This document shows positions 7,439 to 15,691 of a DNA stretch of 19,268 nt, one piece after another. Numbering within the stretch: position 1 is the first letter of the stretch; every line of letters begins with the position of its first letter. Made by a program: the position numbers and the translations under genes. Below the pieces are notes generated by a model, which had not been told where the DNA came from, ran no database searches, and saw only the letters and a list, made by a program, of their open reading frames with translations. Origin of the DNA: CG-Epi1 sp964634895 (lineage in GTDB: Archaea > Thermoplasmatota > Poseidoniia > MGIII > CG-Epi1); assembly GCA_964634895.1 (NCBI GenBank), contig CAZWJS010000026.1:1-19268 (forward strand), given 5' to 3'.

Positions 7439-9169
7439 TTAGTCATGATTCATTCTCATTATAGAGGTATCGCCGTTATCAAACCAAATAGGAAAGTTAT
7501 CGTTTTCTTTGAATTTTGTCTTAGCTTCACCAGATAGTTCTTCTGCAGGGTCCCATTGTAACAGTGCTACACCTTTCTCCATTTCCGTTGAAATTAATAT
7601 GTAATTTACTTCTTTAATTCCGGCTTGAGGTGTTGATAATTCTTTTCCAGCTTGTTTCGCCTCTTCTTTATTTCCGTTGATAACAGTAGCTCCGTTTTCC
7701 CAACTTGCGTTTGTTCTAGTTAATCCAAAAGTAAGACTACTAAGGCGATGGTCACTAACAACAAGAGTGTCTTTTTCAGCAAAATTTATCCATAATATTG
7801 CATCTACTTCTTTGACATTTGTTCCTTCTTGGAATCCTCCCATAACAGAAGGAGGAGGGTATGACATAATTGCACATGTAATAAATATTAAAACAGTAAT
7901 TGATCCTATCAGTGGCCTTCTATTAGTTTCATAGGATCTTACAAGAAACATAAATCCTATTCCTGCAATTATGGAGAGTGGTGCTATTAGATAAGGCGCG
8001 TGCCTGTAAGCGATAAGAAGGTGTGATCCTGTAATAGCTCCAATAGTCGCTAGTAATAGTATTGGTAGAATCCATCCCCATAATATCCATCCATTTTTTT
8101 GTGTAGTGACAAGACTTGCGTTTGCAGCAAGTGAAATCCAAAGAATGTTAACAACTAAGTAAGGGAGTGCTTGGTATTCTCCAGCTTGTAGAGGTGCTAT
8201 GGTTCCTGGAACTCCTCTCCATAGGACTAACAGAATGGCGATAAATGAAATAGCAAAAGCAGTTAGAATTCGTTTTCGCATAGTAGAATCTGTGATATTA
8301 TCTCTAATCAGTGGCAGTTGTACATAATCTTTGATAAGCCAGAGTCCCATCAATGAAACAATAGGAATTATAGGTAGGATTAGAGAGGGAGGTAAATTTT
8401 CAGGGAGCATGTCAAGTGCACTGTCATCCAGCATCTTACTGAATGATTTCGCATAAATCAACCAATATGTAGAAGTTATAAGAGAGATTGCTAAAAGAGC
8501 CATGAAGCTGCTTTTAATTTTTCTTTTATTTCCAGCCCCAATCTCAACACATACAATTCCTACAATTGCGGCACACATTAGTAGTAAAGTAAAATGATGT
8601 GTTATTAATAAACCCAAAAATGAAACCTTTAGTATTCCACCCCAAGGATGATTAAATGTTCTTAATAAATTTAGCTCATAGAACTTTTTAGCCTTTAAAC
8701 ATTTAACCCATGCAAAAAGGAATACTAAACCTAAAGTTTCTGCCAAACCACCAGGCATTGCATGTGAATTTGCAAAGACTACAGCAAAGGTTGCGCTGTA
8801 GAAGGCTGAGGCAAATAGTGCAGGAGTAAATCCAGCTATTTCTTTTCCAATGAAGAACAAAATTGGCATTGATAATGCTGAGATCATGGGTATGAACAAT
8901 AATAGAGTAATTTCATAATCCAGACCAGTTGCTAAACTTATTGTTCCAGAAAGTAGCTGCATACCTTGAAAATCAGGATATGCTCTTCCCCAACCCAGAT
9001 AGTTATTTGTTAACATTTGGCCATTTGAAATAAGTTCACGCGTGAGGTATAGATATTCTCCAGTATCACTACCCCAAATCATCCAATTATAGTGATGGTA
9101 TATTCTTATTAAGATTGCACAGGGTAATAATGAATACAATAAATATTTCTGGAATAGTCTAATTCTCAA
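7439..9169 (-). CDS. Multi-pass membrane protein, probable GT-C-type glycosyltransferase
   Basis: 576 residues with about ten or more membrane segments in the first 440 residues and a soluble C-terminal part of about 130 residues. After the first hydrophobic segment comes IWGSDTGEYLYLTRELISNG (about 31-50). The acidic pair there fits the catalytic first loop of GT-C enzymes that use polyprenyl-phosphate sugars (PMT/ArnT/AglB relatives). I do not see the WWDYG motif of AglB/STT3, so I do not call an oligosaccharyltransferase. The start is TTG, supported by GGAGG (9175-9179) five nt upstream, and overlaps tatC by 11 bp. The context with UDP-GlcNAc genes and a GT4 enzyme fits surface glycosylation. 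The fold-level call is inference from topology and one motif. Confidence 0.6.
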   Translation of the reverse strand: MRIRLFQKYLLYSLLPCAILIRIYHHYNWMIWGSDTGEYLYLTRELISNGQMLTNNYLGWGRAYPDFQGMQLLSGTISLATGLDYEITLLLFIPMISALSMPILFFIGKEIAGFTPALFASAFYSATFAVVFANSHAMPGGLAETLGLVFLFAWVKCLKAKKFYELNLLRTFNHPWGGILKVSFLGLLITHHFTLLLMCAAIVGIVCVEIGAGNKRKIKSSFMALLAISLITSTYWLIYAKSFSKMLDDSALDMLPENLPPSLILPIIPIVSLMGLWLIKDYVQLPLIRDNITDSTMRKRILTAFAISFIAILLVLWRGVPGTIAPLQAGEYQALPYLVVNILWISLAANASLVTTQKNGWILWGWILPILLLATIGAITGSHLLIAYRHAPYLIAPLSIIAGIGFMFLVRSYETNRRPLIGSITVLIFITCAIMSYPPPSVMGGFQEGTNVKEVDAILWINFAEKDTLVVSDHRLSSLTFGLTRTNASWENGATVINGNKEEAKQAGKELSTPQAGIKEVNYILISTEMEKGVALLQWDPAEELSGEAKTKFKENDNFPIWFDNGDTSIMRMNHD

Positions 9170-9863
9170 TCTTTCCTCCAGACGTCATTAGAGATATTTC
9201 TATCATTATTGCAAAGAGTATCATGAAGCATAAATTTACGATTAACGATGGTTGAGGTGTAGCTATAATTACCATAATAAGGATAATAATATACATGTAT
9301 TTTCTTACATCCTCTATATTTTCTTTATAGTCAGTTGCAATTAGCGTAATAATTGGTAAGCAAATAAAAAAACCACAAAATATAGATATACTGATTAGTA
9401 ATTTCACTGTTTCATAAACCGAAAGTTTTGCCTCAACAATATTTTGGTCATCAATGAAAAAATCTATTACAGTTGGAGCTATGTAATATGTCCCCATTAT
9501 AAATCCGACTAGAAATAATATAATTCCTAGAGTGAACAACACTAAAAGCCCATCAGCTTCCTTATTGGTAAGACCGGGTCTTGAAAATTTATAGAAACCA
9601 TTGAACCATAGAGGTGAACAAAGGATTGAACTTCCAACCAAACTGACATATATTTTCATTTTAATCATTTCAGTAGGAGTATATGTCGTCAAATTAGTTA
9701 ATTCTAAGTTGGATATATTTAATAATTCAGTTATAATATTTTGAGCGTAGTTTATCAAAATGAGAAGAACAAAAAAGGTACATATAAGGGGCCACATCAA
9801 GTTTGAGCGCAAATCTTCAAGATGGTTTGAGAGCGGGCTGCTAGTATCTATCATATCAGACAA
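9159..9863 (-). CDS. tatC: Twin-arginine translocase subunit TatC
   Basis: TatC binds twin-arginine signal peptides and forms the core of the Tat pathway that exports folded proteins. The protein has 234 residues and six predicted membrane segments. Near the N-terminus is HLEDLRSNL, the TatC HLxELRxRL signature. YTPTEMIKMKIYVS follows the first loop, SRPGLTNKEAD matches the FxxPGLxxxE block, and YYIAPTVIDFF matches the following helix. ATPQPSLI stands where many TatC proteins have TPPD. The TTG at 9863 lies about 25 nt after a TATA-like box, as for other starts here. The alternative ATG at 9854 would give a short leader. No tatA is in the window. It heads the unit with the GT-C-like and M20D genes. 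Confidence 0.88.
   Translation of the reverse strand: MSDMIDTSSPLSNHLEDLRSNLMWPLICTFFVLLILINYAQNIITELLNISNLELTNLTTYTPTEMIKMKIYVSLVGSSILCSPLWFNGFYKFSRPGLTNKEADGLLVLFTLGIILFLVGFIMGTYYIAPTVIDFFIDDQNIVEAKLSVYETVKLLISISIFCGFFICLPIITLIATDYKENIEDVRKYMYIIILIMVIIATPQPSLIVNLCFMILFAIMIEISLMTSGGKIEN
9175..9179 (-). promoter_or_regulatory. Shine-Dalgarno site deciding the TTG start of the GT-C-like gene
   Basis: GGAGG on the minus strand, five nt before the TTG at 9169 and inside the end of tatC. It supports the non-ATG start and coupled translation. Confidence 0.65.
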
Positions 9864-9883
9864 TGAGGGGTCAGGGTCGGGGG

Positions 9884-9892
9884 CTTAAAAGG
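9884..9892. promoter_or_regulatory. Shared TATA-like box between tatC and the GT4 gene
   Basis: CTTAAAAGG (plus strand) is centred about 24 nt before the GT4 ATG at 9912 and about 25 nt before the tatC TTG at 9863 on the other strand. The start-to-start gap is only 48 bp and this is the only AT-rich block in it, so it probably serves both directions. Confidence 0.5.
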
Positions 9893-9911
9893 CGCCTTGT
9901 ATCGCCAATTA

Positions 9912-11069
9912 ATGAATATCATACAAGGATGTGTTAGATATCCTCCAGCACCGGGTGGTGCTGAAACTGTAGTTAAAGCCTATTCTGAAGGTTTATTAGA
10001 TAAGGGGCATAAGATCGAAGTTATAACTACTAATTTGTATACAGAAACGCCATTTGTCAAGAGAGATATGCCTACTGAGATGTCTGGTATTTCAGTATCT
10101 AGGCATAGGGCTTTCACAATTTCAGGCGATGCCCATTATGTGTTAGCACCTGGTATGATTACTTCTTTTCTTTCTAAGAAAGCAGATTTGATTCATACAC
10201 ATTCTTATGGTTATTTCCAGAATCATGCAGCATGGATTAAGGAAAAACTTCAGGGAACACCTTGGGTAATTACTCCCCATTTTCACCCTTCTTGGTCTAT
10301 GTGGGGAGGTTCTAAGAGGAAGAGTCTAAGAGATTTTTATGATTCAAGAATAGGTAAAAGCACAATGGAATCTGCAGATTTGATTACTTGTGTTAGTAAT
10401 CATGAAAAAGAGATGTTAGTTAAGGAGATTGGTCTTAAAGAAGACAATATTAGGATAATTTATAACGGAATTGATTGGAATCTGTGGGAAAAGGTACCCG
10501 CTAAGGAACCCTTCAGAAATGCATTTCCTAAAGTATCAGATAATTTTGTTCTCTTTGCAGGTAGACTAGCAACAAACAAAGGTCTTGCAGATTTAATTGA
10601 CGCGATGTCAAAAATTGATTTGAAAGAGATTGATTTAGTTTTGATGGGTGCAGATATGGGTCTTGGTAAGAGACTAGATAATTTGGCATTGTCCAAAAAA
10701 GTTAAAATGCATAGGATAGGGCATGTAAGTGATGAGATTTATCGTTCGGCATTATCTTGCGCGGAAATCCTTGTTTTACCTTCTGAATATGAGGCCTTTG
10801 GGATAGTATTGCTTGAAGCGGCAGCGGCCTCTACTCCAGTGATTGGTACAAGAGTTGGTGGTATTCCTGAGGCAATGTCTGAAGGAAAGAATGGTTTGAT
10901 TGTTAATTATAATAAATCAAGCGATCTTTCTAAGTCAATTTTATATCTTCTTAATGACGACAATTTGAGAGTGAAAATGGGAGTCTTTGGGCGTAATTTT
11001 GCAGAGGGTTTTTCTTGGTCAAAAATCATAGATAATTTGGAAAAAGAGTATACAAAGCTACTAGCGTAA
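9912..11069 (+). CDS. GT4 family glycosyltransferase (GT-B fold)
   Basis: Transfers a sugar from an activated donor, probably to a glycan, lipid or glycoprotein precursor; substrates are unknown. The 385 residues start MNIIQGCVRYPPAPGGAET with the glycine-rich acceptor-domain loop. The C-terminal donor domain has LFAGRLATNKGLADLIDAM, PSEYEAFGIVLLEAAAA with the EX7E pair, and RVGGIPEAMSEGKNGLIV, all typical of family GT4. ATG at 9912 is preferred over an in-frame TTG at 9897, because the family N-terminus begins there and a TATA-like box is centred about 24 nt upstream, pointing to a leaderless message. It diverges from tatC with a 48-bp gap. Confidence 0.92.
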   Translation: MNIIQGCVRYPPAPGGAETVVKAYSEGLLDKGHKIEVITTNLYTETPFVKRDMPTEMSGISVSRHRAFTISGDAHYVLAPGMITSFLSKKADLIHTHSYGYFQNHAAWIKEKLQGTPWVITPHFHPSWSMWGGSKRKSLRDFYDSRIGKSTMESADLITCVSNHEKEMLVKEIGLKEDNIRIIYNGIDWNLWEKVPAKEPFRNAFPKVSDNFVLFAGRLATNKGLADLIDAMSKIDLKEIDLVLMGADMGLGKRLDNLALSKKVKMHRIGHVSDEIYRSALSCAEILVLPSEYEAFGIVLLEAAAASTPVIGTRVGGIPEAMSEGKNGLIVNYNKSSDLSKSILYLLNDDNLRVKMGVFGRNFAEGFSWSKIIDNLEKEYTKLLA

Positions 11070-11071
11070 AC

Positions 11072-11080
11072 ATTTAAAGG
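11072..11080 (+). promoter_or_regulatory. TATA-like box for the gene at 11100
   Basis: ATTTAAAGG is centred about 24 nt before the GTG at 11100, within the 30-bp gap after the GT4 gene. The spacing equals that of other genes here and supports a GTG, leaderless start. Confidence 0.55.
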
Positions 11081-11099
11081 AAATATCTCCTGCTCCTTT

Positions 11100-11669
11100 G
11101 TGCCTCCGGAAAAGTTGAACTATAAAATGAGCATCCCATCAGAGTTTCAAGATAAGTGGGATTTATTCAAAAGTAAGGCTGAATCTGAGGAGATTGATTT
11201 CAATCAATTGATTAGGAACCTCATAGAGAAATATTTAGAAGATTATGAAGAATTAGAGGAAGAATTTGAGGCAGGTAACGATGATGATTTTGACGAAAGT
11301 GCACTTTTAGCTAAATTAACAGGCAGTGCAGAATACAATAGAGTGCCAGAGAAGCCAGTTCCAGTTAGTAGGAAGGTTAAAGTTAAGAAGCCAGTTGTGG
11401 CAAAGAAAAAATCTTTTTTATCTAAAAGGGCAACTATAACTAAAAAGAAGGAAGAAGATGTCTCTGAAGAATATGTAACTATAAAAGAAACACCAAAGTT
11501 CTTGTTACTTGAGCTTGTAAGAAAATTAGATAAGGGTAATGGAATAAATCCTGATGATTTGGTGAGTAGTGCTGAAGAGAAAGGTATTGTCAATCCTAGG
11601 TTGCAAATGAATAAGATGGTAAGGAGAGGTATATTGTATATACATCTAGATAGGGTGCACGTAACTTAA
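11100..11669 (+). CDS. Putative DNA-binding protein with RHH-like N-terminus and winged-helix-like C-terminus
   Basis: I do not recognise the family. The 189-residue protein begins with a short strand and two helices (about 6-48: LNYKMSIPSEFQDKW... then DFNQLIRNLIEKYLEDY), which resemble a ribbon-helix-helix fold. An acidic stretch (50-66) follows, then a Lys/Pro-rich linker (82-118) like histone-H1-type tails. The C-terminal part (about 130-189) has the pattern of a small winged helix: LLLELVRKLDKGNGINPDDL, then a helix, then KMVRRGILYIHLDRVHV. This resembles the C-terminal winged helix of archaeal MCM. Start is GTG, fixed by the TATA spacing and the lack of an earlier start. The PrsW gene follows after 18 bp, so the two are probably one operon. 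A regulatory or nucleoid role is inference. Confidence 0.75.
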   Translation: MPPEKLNYKMSIPSEFQDKWDLFKSKAESEEIDFNQLIRNLIEKYLEDYEELEEEFEAGNDDDFDESALLAKLTGSAEYNRVPEKPVPVSRKVKVKKPVVAKKKSFLSKRATITKKKEEDVSEEYVTIKETPKFLLLELVRKLDKGNGINPDDLVSSAEEKGIVNPRLQMNKMVRRGILYIHLDRVHVT

Positions 11670-11676
11670 GTAGTTT

Positions 11677-11680
11677 GGAG
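11677..11680 (+). promoter_or_regulatory. Shine-Dalgarno site of the PrsW-like gene
   Basis: GGAG lies 7 nt before the ATG at 11688. Genes inside transcription units here tend to have such sites, whereas first genes lack them. Confidence 0.5.
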
Positions 11681-11687
11681 TTGTAAG

Positions 11688-12728
11688 ATGACATTAAGTA
11701 AGTGGCAGTGGATTATTCTTATTTTATTGGTTTTAAGTTTTATTGCGATGGGAGGAGTTTTTGGTTTTGTTTTAGCCTCTTTACTTTCTTTTATTCCAGC
11801 CTATTATTACCTTAAATCTATTCGTAACGCAGAAGAAGAGGATATAGAACCATGGAGTGCCTTGGGAACTGCTTTTGCTTGGGGCGCACTTTCAGGTGTT
11901 TTCTTAGCTGGTATTTTTAATGTTTTAGGTACTTCACTTATCTTACTTTTATTAGTGGATTATAAAGACGGTTTTGATTTTGAAAGCACAGCAATTATCA
12001 TTGGAGCCGTTTTAGTGGCACCAATTGTAGAGGAATTTGTTAAGCCTTTAGTCATGTTCCAAAATCAACAAGTTAAACAAGAAGTAGATGAGATTGAGGA
12101 TGGTATAGTTTATGGGGCAGCCTGTGGGTTGGGCTTTGGAGCTACTGAAAACGTTCTTTATGGCCTTTCAGAGGGTGCAGCAGCAGGCGGTATTGCGGGA
12201 ATCTTTGTCATAATTGTCCTTCGTACAGTTTCTTCTATATTGCTTCATCTAGTCGCAACATCTTATACGGGGTATGGTATTGCTAAATATCAATTAGAGG
12301 GTGTTTCTTTTTCAGTAGTAGTGAAATATTATTTGTTAGCGGTTCTAATTCACGCAGCATGGAATGCTATGGCAGTTAGTAGTCTAGTTTTTGACAATGA
12401 ATTAGGTACAGTTTTGTTATTTTTATTAGGTATTGGATTAGCAATAGGTGGGCTTGAGATGGCTAAGAGAAGAATAAGGGAATTGGACGTTGCCGGATCT
12501 AACATCAAATCGACTGATATTCGTTCCTCCGATAATAAAGACGATTGGTGGTCTGCTTCTAATAGCAAATGGAATGATAAGAATATAGATAGGAATACTG
12601 GCTATACTGCTCCGGTACTAAATAATCCTGTTGAGAATTCGGCCGCTACATGGTCATCAGAGATAGATTGGAAGCAGGCAATAGGTGGACTATTATTTTT
12701 AATTTTTTTGGCTTTGAATTTCATTTAA
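11688..12728 (+). CDS. PrsW-family intramembrane protease
   Basis: PrsW proteases cut membrane proteins; bacterial PrsW cleaves the anti-sigma factor RsiW. This 346-residue protein has about eight membrane segments. The family motifs are present: VEEFVKPL (EE at 115-116, Lys119), DGIVYGAACGLGFGATENVLY (138-158, Glu154), a His at 187 in LLHLVATSYTGYG, and IHAAWNA with His222. All residues expected for a metal-dependent intramembrane protease are kept. A polar cytoplasmic-type tail (265-328) rich in Asn, Ser, Asp and Trp is followed by one last hydrophobic segment (330-346). This is longer than the usual PrsW core. It follows the RHH/winged-helix-like gene by 18 bp and precedes tRNA-Lys. The natural substrate is unknown. 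Confidence 0.85.
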   Translation: MTLSKWQWIILILLVLSFIAMGGVFGFVLASLLSFIPAYYYLKSIRNAEEEDIEPWSALGTAFAWGALSGVFLAGIFNVLGTSLILLLLVDYKDGFDFESTAIIIGAVLVAPIVEEFVKPLVMFQNQQVKQEVDEIEDGIVYGAACGLGFGATENVLYGLSEGAAAGGIAGIFVIIVLRTVSSILLHLVATSYTGYGIAKYQLEGVSFSVVVKYYLLAVLIHAAWNAMAVSSLVFDNELGTVLLFLLGIGLAIGGLEMAKRRIRELDVAGSNIKSTDIRSSDNKDDWWSASNSKWNDKNIDRNTGYTAPVLNNPVENSAATWSSEIDWKQAIGGLLFLIFLALNFI

Positions 12729-12740
12729 CTTAGAATAATT

Positions 12741-12748
12741 ATTTAATC
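12741..12748 (+). promoter_or_regulatory. TATA-like box for tRNA-Lys
   Basis: ATTTAATC is centred about 26-27 nt before the first tRNA base (12771), the standard archaeal TATA position. It serves as a local ruler for the mRNA promoters in this window. Confidence 0.55.
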
Positions 12749-12770
12749 ACGAGTTTCTCAGCACATTCCC

Positions 12771-12847
12771 GGGCCAGTAGCTTAGCTAGGTAAAGCGATC
12801 GGCTCTTAACCGATCGACCGGGGGTTCGAATCCCTCCTGGCCCGCCA
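12771..12847 (+). tRNA. tRNA-Lys (anticodon CTT), CCA encoded
   Basis: A full cloverleaf folds by eye. The acceptor stem GGGCCAG pairs with CTGGCCC (12837-12843), the D stem GCTT with AAGC, and the anticodon stem ATCGG with CCGAT. The loop is CTCTTAA with anticodon CTT at 12805-12807. The T stem GGGGG pairs with CCCTC (one G-U) around TTCGAAT. The discriminator is G at 12844 and the CCA end is encoded (12845-12847). There is no intron. The stop codon of the opposing gene begins at the very next base. Confidence 0.97.
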
Positions 12848-15535
12848 TCAAGTAAAGTGAGTAGGATATAATCTCGTTATTCTACCTTGTTTTTCTATTT
12901 TTAAATATGCTTTTGTGGCTAATGAGTTGACATGATAATTTATTTTCTGACGGCTAACTGAGAGCCTTTGTGATATCATAGATTGAGTTATTCCAGGATT
13001 AGTTTTTACAATTTTGACTATTTCCTTTTGAGTTTTATTCGTAATAAGTGCAGTTCTCGTTTCTAGACTATTTCCAGTTCCAAATGGGAAAAATAATCTT
13101 TGTCTTCCGCTTCGATGGGATGTTATCATATTGTGATTTTCCAATATATTTATGTGATGTGAAAGAGTCCCATTATGTAAATCAAATCTTTCTTTTAATT
13201 GTTTGAAGTTTGACCCTGGAGTTGAGTAAATATGTTGCAAAAGGTTTTGCCTAGTTGGTTCATCTGCGAGTGTGTCTTTCTGGAGTCTTGAGTAGAGAGG
13301 TAAGAAAAATTTAAATGTCATGTATTTGAAGTTTTCAGATCTTCGAAACTGATACACGAGACCTAAAGTTGACATAGTAATTATAGTATTAGTCAAATCT
13401 ATCTTTGGGATTATCAAGATTCCCGTTTTTTCATCGCTTTCATGGTGCATTTCAATAGCTTTAATTTCATCATCTGACTGATAAGATGCAACTATTTTAC
13501 TTTCATCATAGACTTCGACGAATATTTGATAACTACCTTTCATTTCTGGGATATAATTAGTTCTCAGGGTCCATAATTCTCCATTTTTTAGTATCCCTAT
13601 ATTTATTTTTTCTATTACATTGGTTTCTGAATTCTTGACAGATCCAATTTTAACTTCTAGTTCATTACTAATATAACCACGATTTGTTATTACGGTATCA
13701 CAACTTAAACCTTGACCTACTAAAAGGGAATTTCTGTCGCATTTGTTCTCAAGTATTACTATTTCGGTGTTCTTATAACTCAAAACATAAGTAATTATTT
13801 TCGCTTCTTCACGATTACTTATCTCAATATTTAATTGACTTCCTCCTTCTCTTGGTATCACTTCTAAGGGATTTATTTTGATACTAATAGTAGCTCTTTC
13901 ACTAGGATCTACGGTAATTTTCGATGGCCCTTCTACTGAAGAAACAAAGGTGCTAGCAAAAATATAGGTTATATCGTATTCTTCTTTATGGAATCCTTCA
14001 TTATCTATTATAACATTTGCATAGTAGTCATCTGGTTTCTCAAAATATATGGTAGGGGCAATGATTCCCTCTATGGTTTCTATATCGTCTTCTTCTGAGT
14101 AAGCATTGAATTTATATTCGTCCATTACTATTGCTGATACAATTCTGCCAGATATGTCTGAATCTTCGCTTTGAATTATCATTTTTTGATCTATTCCTGA
14201 TATTTTAATCACGTAGAAATTATCAAACAAAGGGATTGTCTCATTCATGCTATTAAAAATTAATTTGGTAGTGTCTTCTATTTCAATTAAGAGATTTATG
14301 GTATTAGATTCAGTATCTAGTGCTAGTTCATTGGTACTAGTGAATTCTAATCCAAAAGGGCCCAGATTCATGGTTGAGAAGGAAATGAAACTGTTTAGAT
14401 TCGATGAAAAAATATCTTCATTTATTATAATTGTGCTTATTTTACAGTAATAATTGCCTGGATTTTCCATGTTCAAAAAGCGGAAGTCAATTGTTTGAGA
14501 CTGTTCTTTTTGAATCGCCAAAGATTTGCTATAACTCTCAAAATGTTCATTTAGGTAATACAATTCTACATTTACAGAAATATTTCCGATTTGTTGATCA
14601 AATGTTCCGATATTGGCTATGTTTACAAATAGTTCAGGATTTTCTTCAATATTGTAAAAATAATGTTCATCTACTGTGACAACTAGGTTGTGTTTCATTG
14701 TAACAAATTTATGATTTATGCCCGTGATATCCCAATAATTTGTTGAATCACCCTCACTATCTTTGGTTTGAAGTCTTATAAAAATCTCAGCAGATTCTTC
14801 GATATTTAATTCTATTTTATCTCCTGTTTCTTGCTCTATATTGTATACTTCAGTCCACTGCGTTCGATATAATTGGGTTTTATCAAAATTAGAGGTGTAG
14901 GCTATATTATAATCACTAGTGTTGGATATTGAAAAATCGTTATTGATTTCGATTATATTATTTGTCTTTTTAGCCGTAATAAAAGGACCTAGTACTATAG
15001 AAGTATTGTATATTTCTTCTAGGTTAATGACCTCAATCTTATTCTCGTATTCATTATATTGCCATTTTGTCCCTCCGTTTAAGTCAAGATAATAATCTTC
15101 TACGATCAATTCTAAATCAATATTTTGATTTTGGTAAAATAAATATATTTCATCTAAGTAAAATATTTCAATTTTACCTTCATTATTTTCTAGTAATGTA
15201 AAATTGAAATTATATTTTCCAGAGGCAGGTATTGAAAAGGTAAAGTTCGTTAGATATTCATGGTTTGAACTTATAGTAAACATTTTGTTTGGTGTTTCTA
15301 ATATAATATTTTCTTGTAAATCTTCACTTAATATATCGACTGATAAGCTGTATGTTATTTCTTTATCATGACTATTATTAACTTTCAAAATGATTTCGTT
15401 TGGAACATTTGAGTCAGAGCTTACCAGTTGTTCAATTTCGAAAGAAGTTTCCGCTTCACTTGCCGGAATGAGTGCAAAGATAATACCTATTAAAGACACA
15501 ACCAAGAGTAAAAATAGACGAGACTTTGCACTCAT
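12848..15535 (-). CDS. Large membrane-anchored protein with extracellular domain and two cytoplasmic winged-helix domains
   Basis: Probably a transmembrane one-component regulator; I know no named family for it. The 895 residues start with a signal peptide or anchor (1-28, hydrophobic core LFLLLVVSLIGIIFALIPA). About 670 residues follow that look like beta-rich, Ig-like or NEW3/CARDB-like extracellular repeats, for example YANVIIDNEGFHKEEYDITY and SCDTVITNRGYISNELEVKI. A probable membrane segment lies at about 704-730. Next is a first winged helix (about 755-820: NFKQLKERFDLHNGTLSHHI and a wing with RSGRQRLFF) and a second (about 828-893: GITQSMISQRLSVSRQKINY and a wing with QGRITRLY). Both resemble MarR/ArsR-type domains. 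The membrane segment is only moderately hydrophobic. The gene is even more AT-rich than its neighbours. It faces the four-TM gene across a 174-bp spacer and ends directly at tRNA-Lys. Confidence 0.85.
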   Translation of the reverse strand: MSAKSRLFLLLVVSLIGIIFALIPASEAETSFEIEQLVSSDSNVPNEIILKVNNSHDKEITYSLSVDILSEDLQENIILETPNKMFTISSNHEYLTNFTFSIPASGKYNFNFTLLENNEGKIEIFYLDEIYLFYQNQNIDLELIVEDYYLDLNGGTKWQYNEYENKIEVINLEEIYNTSIVLGPFITAKKTNNIIEINNDFSISNTSDYNIAYTSNFDKTQLYRTQWTEVYNIEQETGDKIELNIEESAEIFIRLQTKDSEGDSTNYWDITGINHKFVTMKHNLVVTVDEHYFYNIEENPELFVNIANIGTFDQQIGNISVNVELYYLNEHFESYSKSLAIQKEQSQTIDFRFLNMENPGNYYCKISTIIINEDIFSSNLNSFISFSTMNLGPFGLEFTSTNELALDTESNTINLLIEIEDTTKLIFNSMNETIPLFDNFYVIKISGIDQKMIIQSEDSDISGRIVSAIVMDEYKFNAYSEEDDIETIEGIIAPTIYFEKPDDYYANVIIDNEGFHKEEYDITYIFASTFVSSVEGPSKITVDPSERATISIKINPLEVIPREGGSQLNIEISNREEAKIITYVLSYKNTEIVILENKCDRNSLLVGQGLSCDTVITNRGYISNELEVKIGSVKNSETNVIEKINIGILKNGELWTLRTNYIPEMKGSYQIFVEVYDESKIVASYQSDDEIKAIEMHHESDEKTGILIIPKIDLTNTIITMSTLGLVYQFRRSENFKYMTFKFFLPLYSRLQKDTLADEPTRQNLLQHIYSTPGSNFKQLKERFDLHNGTLSHHINILENHNMITSHRSGRQRLFFPFGTGNSLETRTALITNKTQKEIVKIVKTNPGITQSMISQRLSVSRQKINYHVNSLATKAYLKIEKQGRITRLYPTHFT

Positions 15536-15630
15536 TATTTTTTACTAAATTAATCTTAGTATTAATAACTATAGGGTTTTTTTTTGACAATGGCAATACA
15601 TTTTTTTGATATATTTTAAACCCATATCGT

Positions 15631-15660
15631 TTATATTATATATAATGCAATATAATATAA
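15631..15660. repeat. Perfect 11-bp inverted repeat with 8-bp spacer
   Basis: Arms TTATATTATAT (15631-15641) and ATATAATATAA (15650-15660) are exact reverse complements around ATAATGCA. The dyad lies in the divergent promoter region, about 50 bp before the four-TM gene. It could be an operator for a dimeric winged-helix protein. The arms are pure A/T in AT-rich DNA, so chance cannot be excluded. Confidence 0.5.
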
Positions 15661-15682
15661 TTTTGTTTTTTTTGTAAACCAT

Positions 15683-15691
15683 TAAATAAAG
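15683..15691 (+). promoter_or_regulatory. TATA-like box for the four-TM gene
   Basis: TAAATAAAG is centred about 23 nt before the ATG at 15710, in line with the other promoters of the window, so a leaderless or nearly leaderless message is likely. Confidence 0.5.

Noticed and set aside
7439..9169. AglB/STT3 oligosaccharyltransferase
   Set aside because: No WWDYG motif is visible and the protein is shorter than usual AglB; only a general GT-C-like call is supported.
14247..14679. Two plus-strand open frames inside the large regulator gene
   Set aside because: Low-complexity translation antisense to a long continuous coding frame, with no start signals; shadows in AT-rich DNA.
15577..15673. 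T-tracts as transcription terminators
   Set aside because: They lie between two divergent genes, where no message is expected to end, so an upstream promoter or DNA-bending role or plain AT bias is more likely.
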